From: an uncultured Clostridia bacterium
GTDB lineage: Bacteria > Bacillota > Clostridia > Oscillospirales > Ruminococcaceae
Length of the DNA: 23,780 nucleotides
Direction: 5' to 3'
NCBI GenBank assembly: GCA_947427325.1
Contig: CANEHP010000011.1
Span: forward strand, 1-23,780
Under the pieces are notes generated by a model, which had not been told where the DNA came from, ran no database searches, and worked only from the letters and a program-made list of their open reading frames with translations. The translations under genes were made by a program, and so were the position numbers. Every line of letters starts with the position of its first letter. The stretch's first letter is position 1. Of this stretch, positions 1 to 8,294 are shown piece after piece.

Positions 1-35
1 AAAAGATGCATGCTGAGCTTTATGTGAACACGCTC
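1..35. repeat. Right end of a foldback element cut by the window edge
   Basis: The first 35 bases are the reverse complement of the left end of the element at 3124-3354, including the terminal 17 bases GAGCGTGTTCACATAAA (read on the minus strand) and the following subterminal bases that lead into GCTGAGC. The element ends at 35 and is followed by TGA. The body lies outside the window. Confidence 0.8.
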
Positions 36-135
36 TGATACAATTTCTTTGAGAAAAACGCTGCATTCGCATAGGCGGTAAGACTTGCCGAGGACATTTC
101 TGTCGGTTCTGAAATTTTTTAAAAGAGGCGTTAAA

Positions 136-729
136 ATGACACAAAGGACAACCGAAGAAATTAAAGAAGAATTTATCGGAATATATAACGATAACATTCA
201 TCGTGAAGGCTCGGATAAGCTTTTGGACTATCTTATAAACAAATCCGATTTTTTTACCGCTCCTGCCAGCACAAGATTCCACAACAGCTTTGAGGGCGGC
301 TTGGCTTTGCACTCCCTTAATGTTTACCACTGTTTAAAGGACTATCTGTCAAGGGAAAGGGTTCGGAATGATTACGGGCTGAAATACTCCGAGGAAACCG
401 TAGCTATCGCAGCCCTGCTCCACGATATTTGCAAGACCAATGTCTATGTCAGGGATTTCCGAAATGTAAAAAATGAGCAGGGACAATGGGAAAAAGTGCC
501 CACATATCGCTATGAGGATAAGCTGCCCTACGGTCACGGGGAAAAGTCTGTATATATGATAAGCGGCTTTATGAAGCTTACCAGAGATGAGGCAATGGCT
601 ATCCGATGGCATATGGGATTTTCGGGAACGGAGGACAACAATACCGTTAGCAGCGCCATGGAGAAATACCCTTTAATATTGGCGGTATCAACTGCCGATA
701 TGGAGGCTTCGGTGTTTATGGAGAAATAG
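136..729 (+). CDS. HD-domain hydrolase
   Basis: A 197-residue cytoplasmic HD-superfamily protein, likely a metal-dependent phosphohydrolase; the substrate is unknown. The histidines and aspartates expected for the fold are visible: H49, H59, the HD pair H96-D97 in LLHDICK, H134 in GHGEKS, H159 in RWHMG and D188 in STADMEAS. This layout matches a common Clostridial family of about 200 residues, so the protein is essentially full length. I chose the ATG at 136, which has an AGAGG ribosome site, over an in-frame ATG at 85 that would add 17 residues resembling untranslated leader. The gene stands alone between two repeat ends. Its TAG stop (727-729) is formed by TA plus the first G of the repeat end at 729, so the original C-terminus may have been a few residues different. 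The role is inferred from the family only. Confidence 0.85.
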   Translation: MTQRTTEEIKEEFIGIYNDNIHREGSDKLLDYLINKSDFFTAPASTRFHNSFEGGLALHSLNVYHCLKDYLSRERVRNDYGLKYSEETVAIAALLHDICKTNVYVRDFRNVKNEQGQWEKVPTYRYEDKLPYGHGEKSVYMISGFMKLTRDEAMAIRWHMGFSGTEDNNTVSSAMEKYPLILAVSTADMEASVFMEK

Positions 730-745
730 AGCGTGTTCACATAAA
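729..745. repeat. Solitary 17-bp terminal repeat of the foldback family
   Basis: GAGCGTGTTCACATAAA is identical to the terminal 17 bases of the element at 3124-3354 and is preceded by TA. Beyond 745 the sequence no longer matches, so this is a lone end left by deletion or incomplete decay. It abuts and completes the stop codon of the HD gene. Confidence 0.7.
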
Positions 746-895
746 AGAGGAACAGATTCGGCTTGAAGAAATTTGTGCGGTATTGCCATAATACCGCCAT
801 GAAAGAAGCTGTTGTCAAAGCGTAAATTTTTATTGAACAAATCATATTGCAATAACGAAAGCGGCTGTATAAAAATAAAAAACGAGGTCAAAAAC
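746..895 (+). other. Intergenic leader upstream of the FkbH-like gene
   Basis: No gene is supported here. The stretch holds one perfect 8-bp stem-loop (arms 777-784 and 790-797, loop GCCAT) that is not followed by a T-run, so it is not an obvious terminator. I see no convincing -35/-10 pair for the downstream genes. Confidence 0.4.
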
Positions 896-2665
896 ATGCC
901 AAACTTTTACCCCTTCGACTGCGCCTATATAACCAAAAAGCAAAAATCCATAAAAAGAGAGCTGCTGAAGGACGGCGCAAAGCGCATAGAAAAGAAAGTA
1001 GCCATACTCGGAGGCTCTACCACCAACGGGATTGCGGATTTATTGGAGCTTTTTCTGCTGTGGCAGGGAATCAGGCCGACATTTTATCAAAGCGAATACA
1101 ATCAGTATTGGCAGGACGCAATGTTCGGCAGTGAGCTGAGGGAGTTTAAGCCCGATTTTATTTTTATCCATACCTCCAACCGCAATATTGCCCAGTATCC
1201 CGATATGTCAATGAAAAGCGGGGACGTTGACCTGCTGCTGAAATCCCAGACGGAGTATTTTACGGCGATGTGGGATAAGCTGAGAGAGGATATAGGCTGC
1301 CCCATTATTCAGAACAATATGGAAATGCCCTACTGGAGATTGCTGGGCAATAAGGACTGCGCCGATATTCACGGTAGGGTAAGCTTTGTGACCCGCATAA
1401 ATCAGGGCTTTTACGAATATGCCCAAAGCCATGACAATTTCTTTATACACGATATAAATTATTTAAGCGCAAGCTTGGGCTTGGAGCGATGGGCGAACCC
1501 TCTTTATTGGAATATGTACAAATACGCTTTGGCAGTGCCCTTGATTCCCGAATTTGCCTTCAGTCTTTCAAAGATTTTCGCCTCCCTTTTGGGCAGAAAC
1601 AAAAAGGTGCTTGCCCTGGATTTGGACAACACTCTTTGGGGCGGCGTTGTGGGCGACGACGGAGCAGAGGGAATCGCCGTAGGACAGGAAGTGCCTATGG
1701 GACAGGCATACTGCGAATTTCAGGAGTATCTTAAGGCGCAAAAGCAGCTGGGCGTTCTTCTTACCGTCTGCTCAAAAAACGACGAGGAAAACGCCATAGC
1801 GGGGCTTAATCACCCCGACGGAGTGTTAAGACCCCGGGATTTTACGCTTATAAAGGCAAACTGGGAGCCTAAGAGCCTTAATATTGAGCAAACGGCAAAG
1901 GAGTTGAACCTGCTGCCCGAAAGCATTGTCTTTGTAGACGACAATCCCGCAGAGCGTGAAATCGTAAAGGGTACTTTACCCTGTGAAGCTCCGCCTATGG
2001 AAAGCATAGAAAGTTATATTCAGACCCTTGACAAGGGCGGCTATTTTGAAGTGACCAATTTCTCCGAGGACGATTTAAAAAGAGGGGAAATGTACAAGCA
2101 GAATGCGGAAAGAGCGAAAATGCAGTCCGCCTTTGCCGATTACGGCGAATATCTTGACAGCCTTGAAATGAAGGCGGAGATCGCAGACTTTTCTCCCATA
2201 AACCTTGCCAGAATAACCCAGCTTACCAACAAAAGCAACCAATTTAATCTTACCACAAAACGCTTTACTTCTGCCGAAATGGAGCAGGTTTACGAAAGCT
2301 CCGACTATATCCGTCTTTGCGGAAGATTGGAGGACAAATTCGGCGACAACGGCATTGTTTCCGTTGTAATAGGAAAAAAGGACGGTGCGGCTTTGGATAT
2401 AGAGCTGTGGCTTATGAGCTGCCGTGTTTTAAAAAGAGATATGGAGCTTGCCATGCTGGATACTCTTGCGGAGGAAGCGGCAGGGCAGGGCATTGAGGTC
2501 TTAAGGGGACATTATTATCCTACCGCAAAAAACAATATGGTAAAAAATCTTTACGGCGATTTCGGCTTTGATAAGATATCCGAGGATAATGAGGGAAATA
2601 CTCTTTGGGAGTACAATATACGGGGTTATCAAAAGAAAAACAGGCATATAAAGGTAAACGGCTAA
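896..2665 (+). CDS. FkbH-like HAD-family acyl-ACP-forming enzyme
   Basis: A 589-residue protein of the FkbH/HAD-IIIC family. Members take a three-carbon phosphorylated substrate (D-1,3-bisphosphoglycerate in characterised cases) and load a glyceryl unit onto an acyl carrier protein. The N-terminal roughly 220 residues look SGNH-hydrolase-like (GGSTTNG near residue 40). The HAD core follows: motif I DLDNTLWGG with D242 and D244, motif II around LLTVCSKN (S293), a lysine in NWEPK (K326), and motif IV FVDDN with D348-D349. The C-terminal part resembles an acetyltransferase fold, including YPTAKNN and a YGDFGF segment. The ATG at 896 has a GAGGT ribosome site; an upstream in-frame start at 812 would add 28 residues through low-complexity leader. 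The ACP gene follows after 36 bases and is the obvious partner. The acyltransferase that would use the product is not in this window. Confidence 0.88.
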   Translation: MPNFYPFDCAYITKKQKSIKRELLKDGAKRIEKKVAILGGSTTNGIADLLELFLLWQGIRPTFYQSEYNQYWQDAMFGSELREFKPDFIFIHTSNRNIAQYPDMSMKSGDVDLLLKSQTEYFTAMWDKLREDIGCPIIQNNMEMPYWRLLGNKDCADIHGRVSFVTRINQGFYEYAQSHDNFFIHDINYLSASLGLERWANPLYWNMYKYALAVPLIPEFAFSLSKIFASLLGRNKKVLALDLDNTLWGGVVGDDGAEGIAVGQEVPMGQAYCEFQEYLKAQKQLGVLLTVCSKNDEENAIAGLNHPDGVLRPRDFTLIKANWEPKSLNIEQTAKELNLLPESIVFVDDNPAEREIVKGTLPCEAPPMESIESYIQTLDKGGYFEVTNFSEDDLKRGEMYKQNAERAKMQSAFADYGEYLDSLEMKAEIADFSPINLARITQLTNKSNQFNLTTKRFTSAEMEQVYESSDYIRLCGRLEDKFGDNGIVSVVIGKKDGAALDIELWLMSCRVLKRDMELAMLDTLAEEAAGQGIEVLRGHYYPTAKNNMVKNLYGDFGFDKISEDNEGNTLWEYNIRGYQKKNRHIKVNG

Positions 2666-2701
2666 GCTTGCCGCCAAAGAATTATTAAAGGAGTAAAAGT
2701 T

Positions 2702-2935
2702 ATGGAAGAGATTTACAGCAGATTAAACGGGGTATTCCGGGATGTATTTGACGACGATTCCATTACGGTAAACGAAAGCACTACCGCAAACGATATTGAG
2801 GATTGGGACAGCCTTAACCACATTACCCTTATTGACGCAGTGGAAAGCGAGTTTAAGGTTCGCTTTACCATGGGCGAGGTAAGCGGTATGAAGAATGTGG
2901 GGGAGATGGCGCAAATCATTGCACAGCGTATGTGA
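2702..2935 (+). CDS. Acyl carrier protein
   Basis: A 77-residue acyl carrier protein, the expected size for the family. The phosphopantetheine attachment site is S37 in WDSLNH, the usual D-S-L context, and helix 3 follows with GEVSGMKNVGEM. It has an AAGGAG ribosome site and sits immediately behind the FkbH-like gene, so it is most likely the dedicated carrier for the glyceryl-type unit made by that enzyme rather than the fatty-acid ACP, which normally lies in a fab cluster. It needs a phosphopantetheinyl transferase encoded elsewhere. A terminator follows within 30 bases, which closes the two-gene unit. Confidence 0.92.
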   Translation: MEEIYSRLNGVFRDVFDDDSITVNESTTANDIEDWDSLNHITLIDAVESEFKVRFTMGEVSGMKNVGEMAQIIAQRM

Positions 2936-2959
2936 CAAAAGCCTTATTGGAACAATCAG

Positions 2960-3008
2960 GCAGCATGGAGCAAAGACCTACGGCTTTGTTTGTGCTGCTT
3001 TGTTTTTT
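2960..3008 (+). terminator. Terminator after the FkbH-ACP unit
   Basis: An interrupted stem pairs GCAGCA (2960-2965) with TGCTGC (2993-2998) and CAAAG with CTTTG inside it, and is followed by a T-rich run ending near 3008. Position directly after the ACP stop supports intrinsic termination on the plus strand. Confidence 0.65.
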
Positions 3009-3123
3009 GAACTTTGGCTATGTGAATGTATTAGTATAAATAAGCAAAAATACGCCGTGATTTTTTTAAATTTTTAACAGATTATCATTGAAAAACATCG
3101 GAAAAAAGATTATAATATAATTA

Positions 3124-3354
3124 GAGCGTGTTCACATAAAGCTCAGCACGCATCTTTTCGGCAAATTTTGCCGCCTGCTTCGTTTCGTCATTTGCTTTGA
3201 TGCCGACGCCTCCTTGCGTCGGCTTTGGGCAAATGACTGACCACATTGTGTGTTAAAATTTTTTGAAATATGACGATATTCCTGCAAAATTTTGCCTTGC
3301 AGGCAACAAAATTATGCAGGAAAATCTCCATACTGATTTTATGTGAACACGCTC
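3124..3354. mobile_element. 231-bp foldback (MITE-like) element with 17-bp perfect ends
   Basis: The ends are perfect 17-bp inverted repeats GAGCGTGTTCACATAAA, flanked by TTA on the left and TAA on the right (a shared TA). The subterminal bases GCACGCATCTTTTCGG and the palindrome CGGCAAATTTTGCCG also occur in the copies at 5984 and, with small changes, 22796. The centre carries a nested hairpin absent from the shorter copies: GTCATTTGC (3187-3195) pairs with GCAAATGAC (3229-3237) and encloses GCCGACGC/GCGTCGGC (3202-3209, 3216-3223). It has no coding capacity of its own; the open frame across it has no ribosome site. Confidence 0.85.
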
Positions 3355-3355
3355 T

Positions 3356-3444
3356 AACACTAATCCTTTTTAAAACTGTTGGATTAGTGTTTCGGGTGCA
3401 ATCCCTTTTTAAACTGTGGATATTACGTCAGCTTAAAAAGGGAT
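3356..3444. repeat. Two adjacent perfect hairpins with a shared AATCC-TTTTTAA motif
   Basis: The first hairpin pairs AACACTAATCC (3356-3366) with GGATTAGTGTT (3381-3391). The second pairs ATCCCTTTTTAA (3401-3412) with TTAAAAAGGGAT (3433-3444). Their left arms are variants of one motif that also occurs at 18640 and, inverted, near 4940. From 3445 to the lipoprotein start at 3561 I see only A/T-rich leader without a clear promoter. Confidence 0.6.
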
Positions 3445-3560
3445 CGGTATAAAAGCATATTTATAGAAACAGGCGGCATAATCGCTTCACTTTTACTTCT
3501 ACAAAATCGCCGCATTAAACAGGAAAGGACGCACTGCATTTCCGCAGTATTGCATATAAT

Positions 3561-4811
3561 ATGAAAAAATGTAAATTTTTAGCGGCGGCTGCGGCTTTAA
3601 GCGTATTGCTAAGCGGCTGCTCCGACCCATCGGATGAGGTAAACGCCGGCACGGCTGTAACAACGATACCTGCGGTAACGGAACAGGGCGATGTTACCAC
3701 AGGAAAAATCAGCGCAGTGGAAAATCAGCCGGAGGACACCTTTGCCCCCGAAAATACAACAAGGTCGGAGGCTTCCGAGCCTGTTAAGGATAAGCCTGAG
3801 GGCTTTCCCGTACCGTACCCCTCGGCAAAGGCGGAAAACGCCGCCTTGCTGACGGAGTTAAAGGACATTATCTCTAAGGCGGAGGAAGCCGAAAGTATCT
3901 TTGACGGAAAAAACACGCTTATACCTTTAACAGGCACTGAAAAAGACGGATACAGGCTTATCGACCCCGCCTATGCAAGGGATATGACCGAGCTTGGGGA
4001 CAGAATGTATGACGGCTTTAAGCTTGCTTATTGGGAAGATATTTACGGCAAGGAGGCGGAGGAGCTTATTCCCGAGGTTGCAAAGGAAACAGACGATGGT
4101 GTGTGGCTGAAATACACGGATTCCGCTGTCAGCGGCTCTGTTGACATTTCCACGGCGGTTATTACAGATTACGGAGATAACTATGCCGACGTGATCGCCC
4201 TCGGCAAAAAAGCGGAAACGGAGGACGAGTACTTCTGGCGCAGCTATGAAATGGTAAAGGGAAATACAAGGGGCTGGAGAGTGCGTATGTACACCGACGA
4301 AAAGGTAACGGGAGAAATTGCGGTGTTCAGCAGCCTGCTGATAAACAGCCGTCAGACTCTTGACAGGATCTTCGGCAACGGTACGCCCGTAAAAACAGGC
4401 AGCGATTGGAATCCGCAGCTTGTAACCATAGAAAACGACATATACGGAAACGGCTTTTACAACGGCTTGGAGATAGAGCCTTTTATGACGGTGGAGGAAA
4501 TGCGGCAGTATATCCGTGATACCTTTACCTCGGAAATTGCCGAAAGCTATATCAGCCTTTATATTAACCGCACTTATGTGGAAAAGGACGGAAAGCTGTT
4601 TATCATAAGCGGCTCTGTTCTTCCTCAGACAGGCGAGTTTTCTCTTGAAAATTACAAAAACGTTTCCCTTGGAACATATGCCGTAACCTCTACCGTAGAG
4701 TGGTCCGACGGAGACAAATCCATTTCCGTGCCTGTTACCATAGCTTATGAGGACGGGAAGTGGAAGCTTGATACAAGGCTGCCTATGAGGGAGGATAGGG
4801 TTATCGGTTAA
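3561..4811 (+). CDS. Hypothetical lipoprotein
   Basis: A 416-residue secreted lipoprotein of unknown function. The N-terminus is a classical type II signal: MKKCK, an alanine/leucine-rich hydrophobic stretch, then the lipobox LSGC with C20 as the lipidation site. Residues about 21-75 are a low-complexity, Thr/Glu/Pro-rich linker, as expected for a surface tether. The rest is a soluble region rich in D, E and Y; its C-terminal third (from about residue 320, with TFTSEIAESYISLYINR) has the look of an extracellular immunoglobulin- or NTF2-like fold, but I recognise no family. There is no Shine-Dalgarno close to this ATG; the nearest purine run (AGGAAAGGA) lies about 35 bases upstream. The signal sequence nevertheless fixes the start. 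Gene and neighbours do not suggest a pathway. Confidence 0.8.
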   Translation: MKKCKFLAAAAALSVLLSGCSDPSDEVNAGTAVTTIPAVTEQGDVTTGKISAVENQPEDTFAPENTTRSEASEPVKDKPEGFPVPYPSAKAENAALLTELKDIISKAEEAESIFDGKNTLIPLTGTEKDGYRLIDPAYARDMTELGDRMYDGFKLAYWEDIYGKEAEELIPEVAKETDDGVWLKYTDSAVSGSVDISTAVITDYGDNYADVIALGKKAETEDEYFWRSYEMVKGNTRGWRVRMYTDEKVTGEIAVFSSLLINSRQTLDRIFGNGTPVKTGSDWNPQLVTIENDIYGNGFYNGLEIEPFMTVEEMRQYIRDTFTSEIAESYISLYINRTYVEKDGKLFIISGSVLPQTGEFSLENYKNVSLGTYAVTSTVEWSDGDKSISVPVTIAYEDGKWKLDTRLPMREDRVIG

Positions 4812-5058
4812 AGGCGCAAAGAAATCCGCCGCAGTCGTATAACATACGGCAAGGTGACTTGACGCCGCACTAAACGCAGACTTTTCGCAAATTTGTCTAC
4901 AATCTGATTAAAAAGCAGTATTACATTTAGTATAAAAAGGGATTGTAATAAGAATTAGTTCAAAAAGTGCGGAGAGTCCGCAGGGGTCGCTGTCCTTCGG
5001 CTGCTCTTCGCAAAGGGCGCTCTGTCAAAGTGAAAATTTGACAGACCGCCCCGTTAAT
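4812..5058. repeat. Intergenic region with one copy of an AATCCC-type repeat (core 4876-4945)
   Basis: No gene is supported. Read on the minus strand, 4876-4945 contains AATCCCTTTTTA, then TTAATCAGATTG and CAAATTTG in the same order as 18641-18690 on the plus strand, so the two places share a diverged repeat. A short stem TCTGTCAAA/TTTGACAGA lies at 5021-5045 just past the yicC stop. Confidence 0.5.
4963..4982 (-). terminator. Possible terminator for yicC
   Basis: On the minus strand the hairpin TGCGGA-CTC-TCCGCA (4968-4982) is followed by CTTTTTG. The stem is short at 6 bp but GC-rich and lies downstream of the yicC stop, so weak intrinsic termination is plausible. Confidence 0.4.
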
Positions 5059-5934
5059 CTATTCAATATTCTGAATCTGCTCCCTTATCTTCTCGATTTC
5101 ACTCTTCATTTCAATAACCAACTTGGTAACACGCAGGTCCTGACATTTCGAGCCAATGGTGTTGGATTCTCTGTTTATTTCCTGCACCAAAAAATCCAGC
5201 TTCCTTCCCACAGGCTCTTTTGCTTCCGTCATTTCCCTGAACTGCTTAAAATGGCTGTGAAGCCTTACGGTTTCCTCGTCTACCGCCGTTTTGTCCGCAA
5301 AAATCGCCGCTTCGGCAATAATTCTCTGCTCGTCTGCCTGAACATTTTCCAAAACCTCTTTAAGCCTTGTGTAAAGCCTTTCACGGTAAGCCTTTACGGT
5401 TTCGGGAGAAAGCTTTTCGACCTCCTCCGTCATTTTCTCAATATCGTCAAGCTTTTCCAAAATGTCCGCTTTAAGCTTTTCCCCCTCTGCCTCACGCATA
5501 GCGGTGAATTTATCCAAAGCCCCTTTTGCCGCACTCTCCGCATTAGCCCAAATCACGTCCTCGTCCTCTTCGGGACGGACTACCGTAAAGGCGTCGGTCA
5601 TACGGAAAATATCCGAAAGCTCTATATCGTCCTTAAGCCCTAACTCCTCGGAGCATTTCCTCATTTCTTCAAGATATCTTTTTACAACGGGCGTATTAAC
5701 CGTTACCGCCGTATCCCGCCCCTGTATATCGTAAACGGTAAGGGAAATCTCCGCCTTGCCTCTGCTTAAGCGGCTTTTAACCAACGTTTTCAGTTTTTCC
5801 TCAAGATATGTATAATTTTTCGGCACTTTTGCGGTAAGCTCACAGTATCTGCTGTTTACCGAGCGTATCTCAACCAAATATTCCTTGCCGCCCGCCACAA
5901 TTCTTTCCCGTCCGAAGCCTGTCATACTGCGCAT
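5059..5934 (-). CDS. yicC: YicC-family endoribonuclease
   Basis: A 291-residue YicC/YloC protein, the standard length for the family. It begins with the diagnostic MRSMTGFGR and has the conserved N-terminal region with VEIRSVNSRYCE, and the C-terminal block with GRKLDFLVQEINRESNTIGSK and the terminal helix IEMKSEIEKIREQIQNIE. Family members are hexameric endoribonucleases linked to stationary phase and RNA turnover. I chose the start at 5934, which has GGAGG at good spacing; the longer in-frame start at 5976 would add 14 residues with no support. In many Clostridia yicC leads a cluster with gmk and rpoZ, but here it is followed by a convergent lipoprotein gene, so that linkage has been lost. 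A foldback element separates it from the upstream PLP gene. Confidence 0.95.
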   Translation of the reverse strand: MRSMTGFGRERIVAGGKEYLVEIRSVNSRYCELTAKVPKNYTYLEEKLKTLVKSRLSRGKAEISLTVYDIQGRDTAVTVNTPVVKRYLEEMRKCSEELGLKDDIELSDIFRMTDAFTVVRPEEDEDVIWANAESAAKGALDKFTAMREAEGEKLKADILEKLDDIEKMTEEVEKLSPETVKAYRERLYTRLKEVLENVQADEQRIIAEAAIFADKTAVDEETVRLHSHFKQFREMTEAKEPVGRKLDFLVQEINRESNTIGSKCQDLRVTKLVIEMKSEIEKIREQIQNIE

Positions 5935-5983
5935 AAAAAGAACCTCCAAAATTTTTTGATTAGACGCATTGCCCATTATCTAA

Positions 5984-6143
5984 GAACTTGTTCTCATAGA
6001 AATTGGCACGCATCTTTTCGGCAAATTTTGCCGATGACTGCGTCAAAATTCCTTGAAATACACGAGTATTCCTGCGGAATTTTTCCTTGTCCTCGACAAA
6101 ATTTGCTCGAAAATCTGCGCACCATTCCTATGAGAACAAGTTC
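5984..6143. mobile_element. 160-bp foldback (MITE-like) element with TAA duplication
   Basis: The ends GAACTTGTTCTCATAG are perfect 16-bp inverted repeats and are flanked on both sides by TAA, a direct 3-bp duplication. Inside are GCACGCATCTTTTCGG and CGGCAAATTTTGCCG, as in the 3124 element. The whole copy can fold back. It lies between the PLP gene and yicC, so a transcript running through both would carry it. Confidence 0.88.
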
Positions 6144-6155
6144 TAAGCTATAAAA

Positions 6156-7415
6156 TCAAAGAGTTAATAAATTCTTGTCCAAAAGCCTTTGCGCCGCTCC
6201 CACAACCGCTGCCTTGGCGGAGTAATAAGAAGTGCCGCCTTGCAGCCATACCGCATAGGGTTCTCTCAAGGGTGCGTCTGCCGACAGCTCTATTGAACTC
6301 CCCATAGTAAAGCAGCCTGCCGCCATAATAACCTGACAGCTGTAACCGGGCATATCCCAAGGCTCGGGAGCTGCGGTGCTGTCTACGGGGCTGTATGCCT
6401 GTATTCCCTCACAAAAGGCGATCAGTCTTTCAGACGAGCCTAATTTTATAGAGGTAATAATGTCCGTTCTGTATTTCTCACTGTTCGGAAACGCTTCAAA
6501 GCCTAATCCTTCATAAAATGCCGAAGCAAAGGCGGCGGTTTTTAAAGCGTTGGATACAGCCAAAGGAGCGTAATATATTCCCATAAACAGCTCCCTGTTC
6601 TGCATACCCAAGGAGCAGCCCACCTCCTTGCCTGTTCCGACAGTGGTAAGTCTGTTTGCGCATAACTCGACCAAATCCCTCTTTCCCGCAATATATCCCC
6701 CCGTGGAACAGATACCGCCGCCGGGATTTTTTATAAGAGAGCCTGCGATAATATCTGCTCCTACCGAGGTAGGCTCCACATACTCGCAAAATTCTCCGTA
6801 ACAGTTGTCAACCGCTATCACCGCATTGCTGCCTGCCTCTCTTACAGCTTCGCAAATTTCCATTATGACGGAAACATTAAGGGAGGGACGAAGAGAGTAT
6901 CCTCTTGAACGCTGTATGTATACAAGTTTGGCGGATTTTGCCCTTTTCTTTATCTCTTCAAAATCGGGTTTACCGTCGTCAAGTAAATCTATCTGTTCAA
7001 ACTTAACTCCGAATTCTTTTAAAGAACCGCCCTTATCACCGCTTATAACCTGCTCCAGGGTATCATAGGGAGCGCCTGTCGCCGACAGCATAAGATCGCC
7101 CGGACGAAGTATTCCGAAAAGCATAGTGGAAATTGCATGAGTGCCGTTTACAAAATTATATCGAACCAAGGCGTCCTCCGCATCCGTAATATCCGCAAAA
7201 ACCCTATCCGCCTTATCCCTGCCGTCGTCGCCGTAGCCGTAACCGGTAGTGCCCTTTAGGTGCATATCGCTTACATTGTTGTCGATAAAGGCTTTAAGCA
7301 CCTTTTCGCTGTTGTGCCGACAGTTCTTTTCAATTCTGTAAAAGGTTTCAAGAAGCTTTCTTTCCGCCATTTCCGCCTTTTCCAAAAGCTTGCCGTCAAA
7401 GTTAAAAAAATCCAT
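6156..7415 (-). CDS. Methionine gamma-lyase-like PLP enzyme (aluminium-resistance family)
   Basis: A 419-residue fold-type I PLP-dependent protein of the family variously named methionine gamma-lyase family or aluminium resistance protein (YnbB in Bacillus). The PLP-binding lysine is K229 in AGSLIKNPGGG, preceded by the cofactor aspartate D203 in AVDNCYGEF; the glycine-rich KGTTGYGYGDDG segment near residue 55 is a family hallmark. Length matches the family. The start has a strong GGGGGAG ribosome site. The true reaction of this family is not well established; a role in sulfur amino acid breakdown is inferred only from the fold. It is 26 bases downstream of the GNAT gene on the same strand, so co-transcription is likely. 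Confidence 0.88.
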   Translation of the reverse strand: MDFFNFDGKLLEKAEMAERKLLETFYRIEKNCRHNSEKVLKAFIDNNVSDMHLKGTTGYGYGDDGRDKADRVFADITDAEDALVRYNFVNGTHAISTMLFGILRPGDLMLSATGAPYDTLEQVISGDKGGSLKEFGVKFEQIDLLDDGKPDFEEIKKRAKSAKLVYIQRSRGYSLRPSLNVSVIMEICEAVREAGSNAVIAVDNCYGEFCEYVEPTSVGADIIAGSLIKNPGGGICSTGGYIAGKRDLVELCANRLTTVGTGKEVGCSLGMQNRELFMGIYYAPLAVSNALKTAAFASAFYEGLGFEAFPNSEKYRTDIITSIKLGSSERLIAFCEGIQAYSPVDSTAAPEPWDMPGYSCQVIMAAGCFTMGSSIELSADAPLREPYAVWLQGGTSYYSAKAAVVGAAQRLLDKNLLTL

Positions 7416-7441
7416 TTCGTCTCCCCCAATTTTTCATAAAT

Positions 7442-8194
7442 TCAATGTATCACATTAAAGACGGTTATCGTTTTGCCGTACTCGTAAAAACCCGCCTTAC
7501 GGTAAAAGGGGATCAATTCCTCCCTGCAAAGCACCGAAACCTCTTTACCCTGTTTTTCAAAATTGACGCCTAACGCCCTTAAAAGGTTTTTTGCGGCACC
7601 TGTTCCTCTTGACTCTTTTTTTGAGGCAAGGAGAGCGATAAAAACGCTGTTGTTCATATCCGCCATAACCGTTGCGGTTGCGCCGCCGTATATATACGCC
7701 TTTGAAACATTATGACGGATCTTATGATTTATATCGGTGTACCACTGTTCATAGTTCAAGTCGGGAAAGCCCTCTTTTAAAATCTCAAAAACACTGTCTA
7801 AGGGTGGATTTTCCTCCAATTCGGAAAAATCGGGATACCTTTCGTTTTCGGGAATAAGATTCGGCGAAAACCTAAACAAAATGTTTTCAGAGCAGTTTTT
7901 CCAGCCCATATTTTCTAAACGCCTGCCTGTTTCAAGACCGCAGATAGCCTGTTTAAAACCACATACTTTAAGAAAAAGCGACAGCTCCTCTATTTCCTCG
8001 TCGGAAAGACTGCCTTTGGTGCGAACGACCAGATCGTCATAATATTTTCCTATAAAAATATTTCTGCCCGCATAAAAGCTGCAAAAGTCATAGCCCCGGT
8101 ATGCTTTTAAATTGCCGCCTATTTTAAGGGAAAGAACATCGGTTTCTTTTCCCAAAAGCCTTGCGGCTGTTTTTGAGTCTATTTGCGTTATCAA
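7442..8194 (-). CDS. GNAT-family acetyltransferase
   Basis: A 250-residue protein whose C-terminal half is a GNAT fold: the acetyl-CoA binding loop is SRGTGAAKNLLRALG (near residue 200) and the last strand is PFYRKAGFYEYGK. The N-terminal 100 residues are a less conserved domain, so the whole resembles two-domain GNAT proteins of Clostridia with unknown substrates. The start codon is TTG at 8192-8194, chosen because AAAGGAG lies at correct spacing and no ATG does. It sits between the M42 peptidases and the PLP gene on the same strand. The substrate cannot be predicted from the sequence. Confidence 0.8.
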   Translation of the reverse strand: MITQIDSKTAARLLGKETDVLSLKIGGNLKAYRGYDFCSFYAGRNIFIGKYYDDLVVRTKGSLSDEEIEELSLFLKVCGFKQAICGLETGRRLENMGWKNCSENILFRFSPNLIPENERYPDFSELEENPPLDSVFEILKEGFPDLNYEQWYTDINHKIRHNVSKAYIYGGATATVMADMNNSVFIALLASKKESRGTGAAKNLLRALGVNFEKQGKEVSVLCREELIPFYRKAGFYEYGKTITVFNVIH

Positions 8195-8294
8195 GAAAAC
8201 ATCTCCTTTTTATTTTAAGACTGCAACGTGCAAAGTCATAAGGCTGTATCTGCGCAGTGCCGCCTTAAGACAAAGGAAGTGAAAAAAATACCGT

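Noticed and set aside
1..745. HD gene as cargo of a compound element, because element ends flank it in inverted orientation
   Set aside because: The left end belongs to an element lying to the left of the gene and the right one is a lone end of the opposite type; the ends face away, and no transposase is present.
3270..3452. 60-codon open frame
   Set aside because: It lies across the right half of the foldback element and the following hairpins, without a ribosome site or recognisable protein.
3555..3560. TATAAT directly before the lipoprotein ATG as a -10 box for a leaderless transcript
   Set aside because: No -35 at proper spacing, and the transcription start would fall inside the start of the gene.
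5038..5643. 201-codon plus-strand open frame
   Set aside because: It is antisense to yicC; the minus-strand reading is a clear family match and this frame has no start signal.
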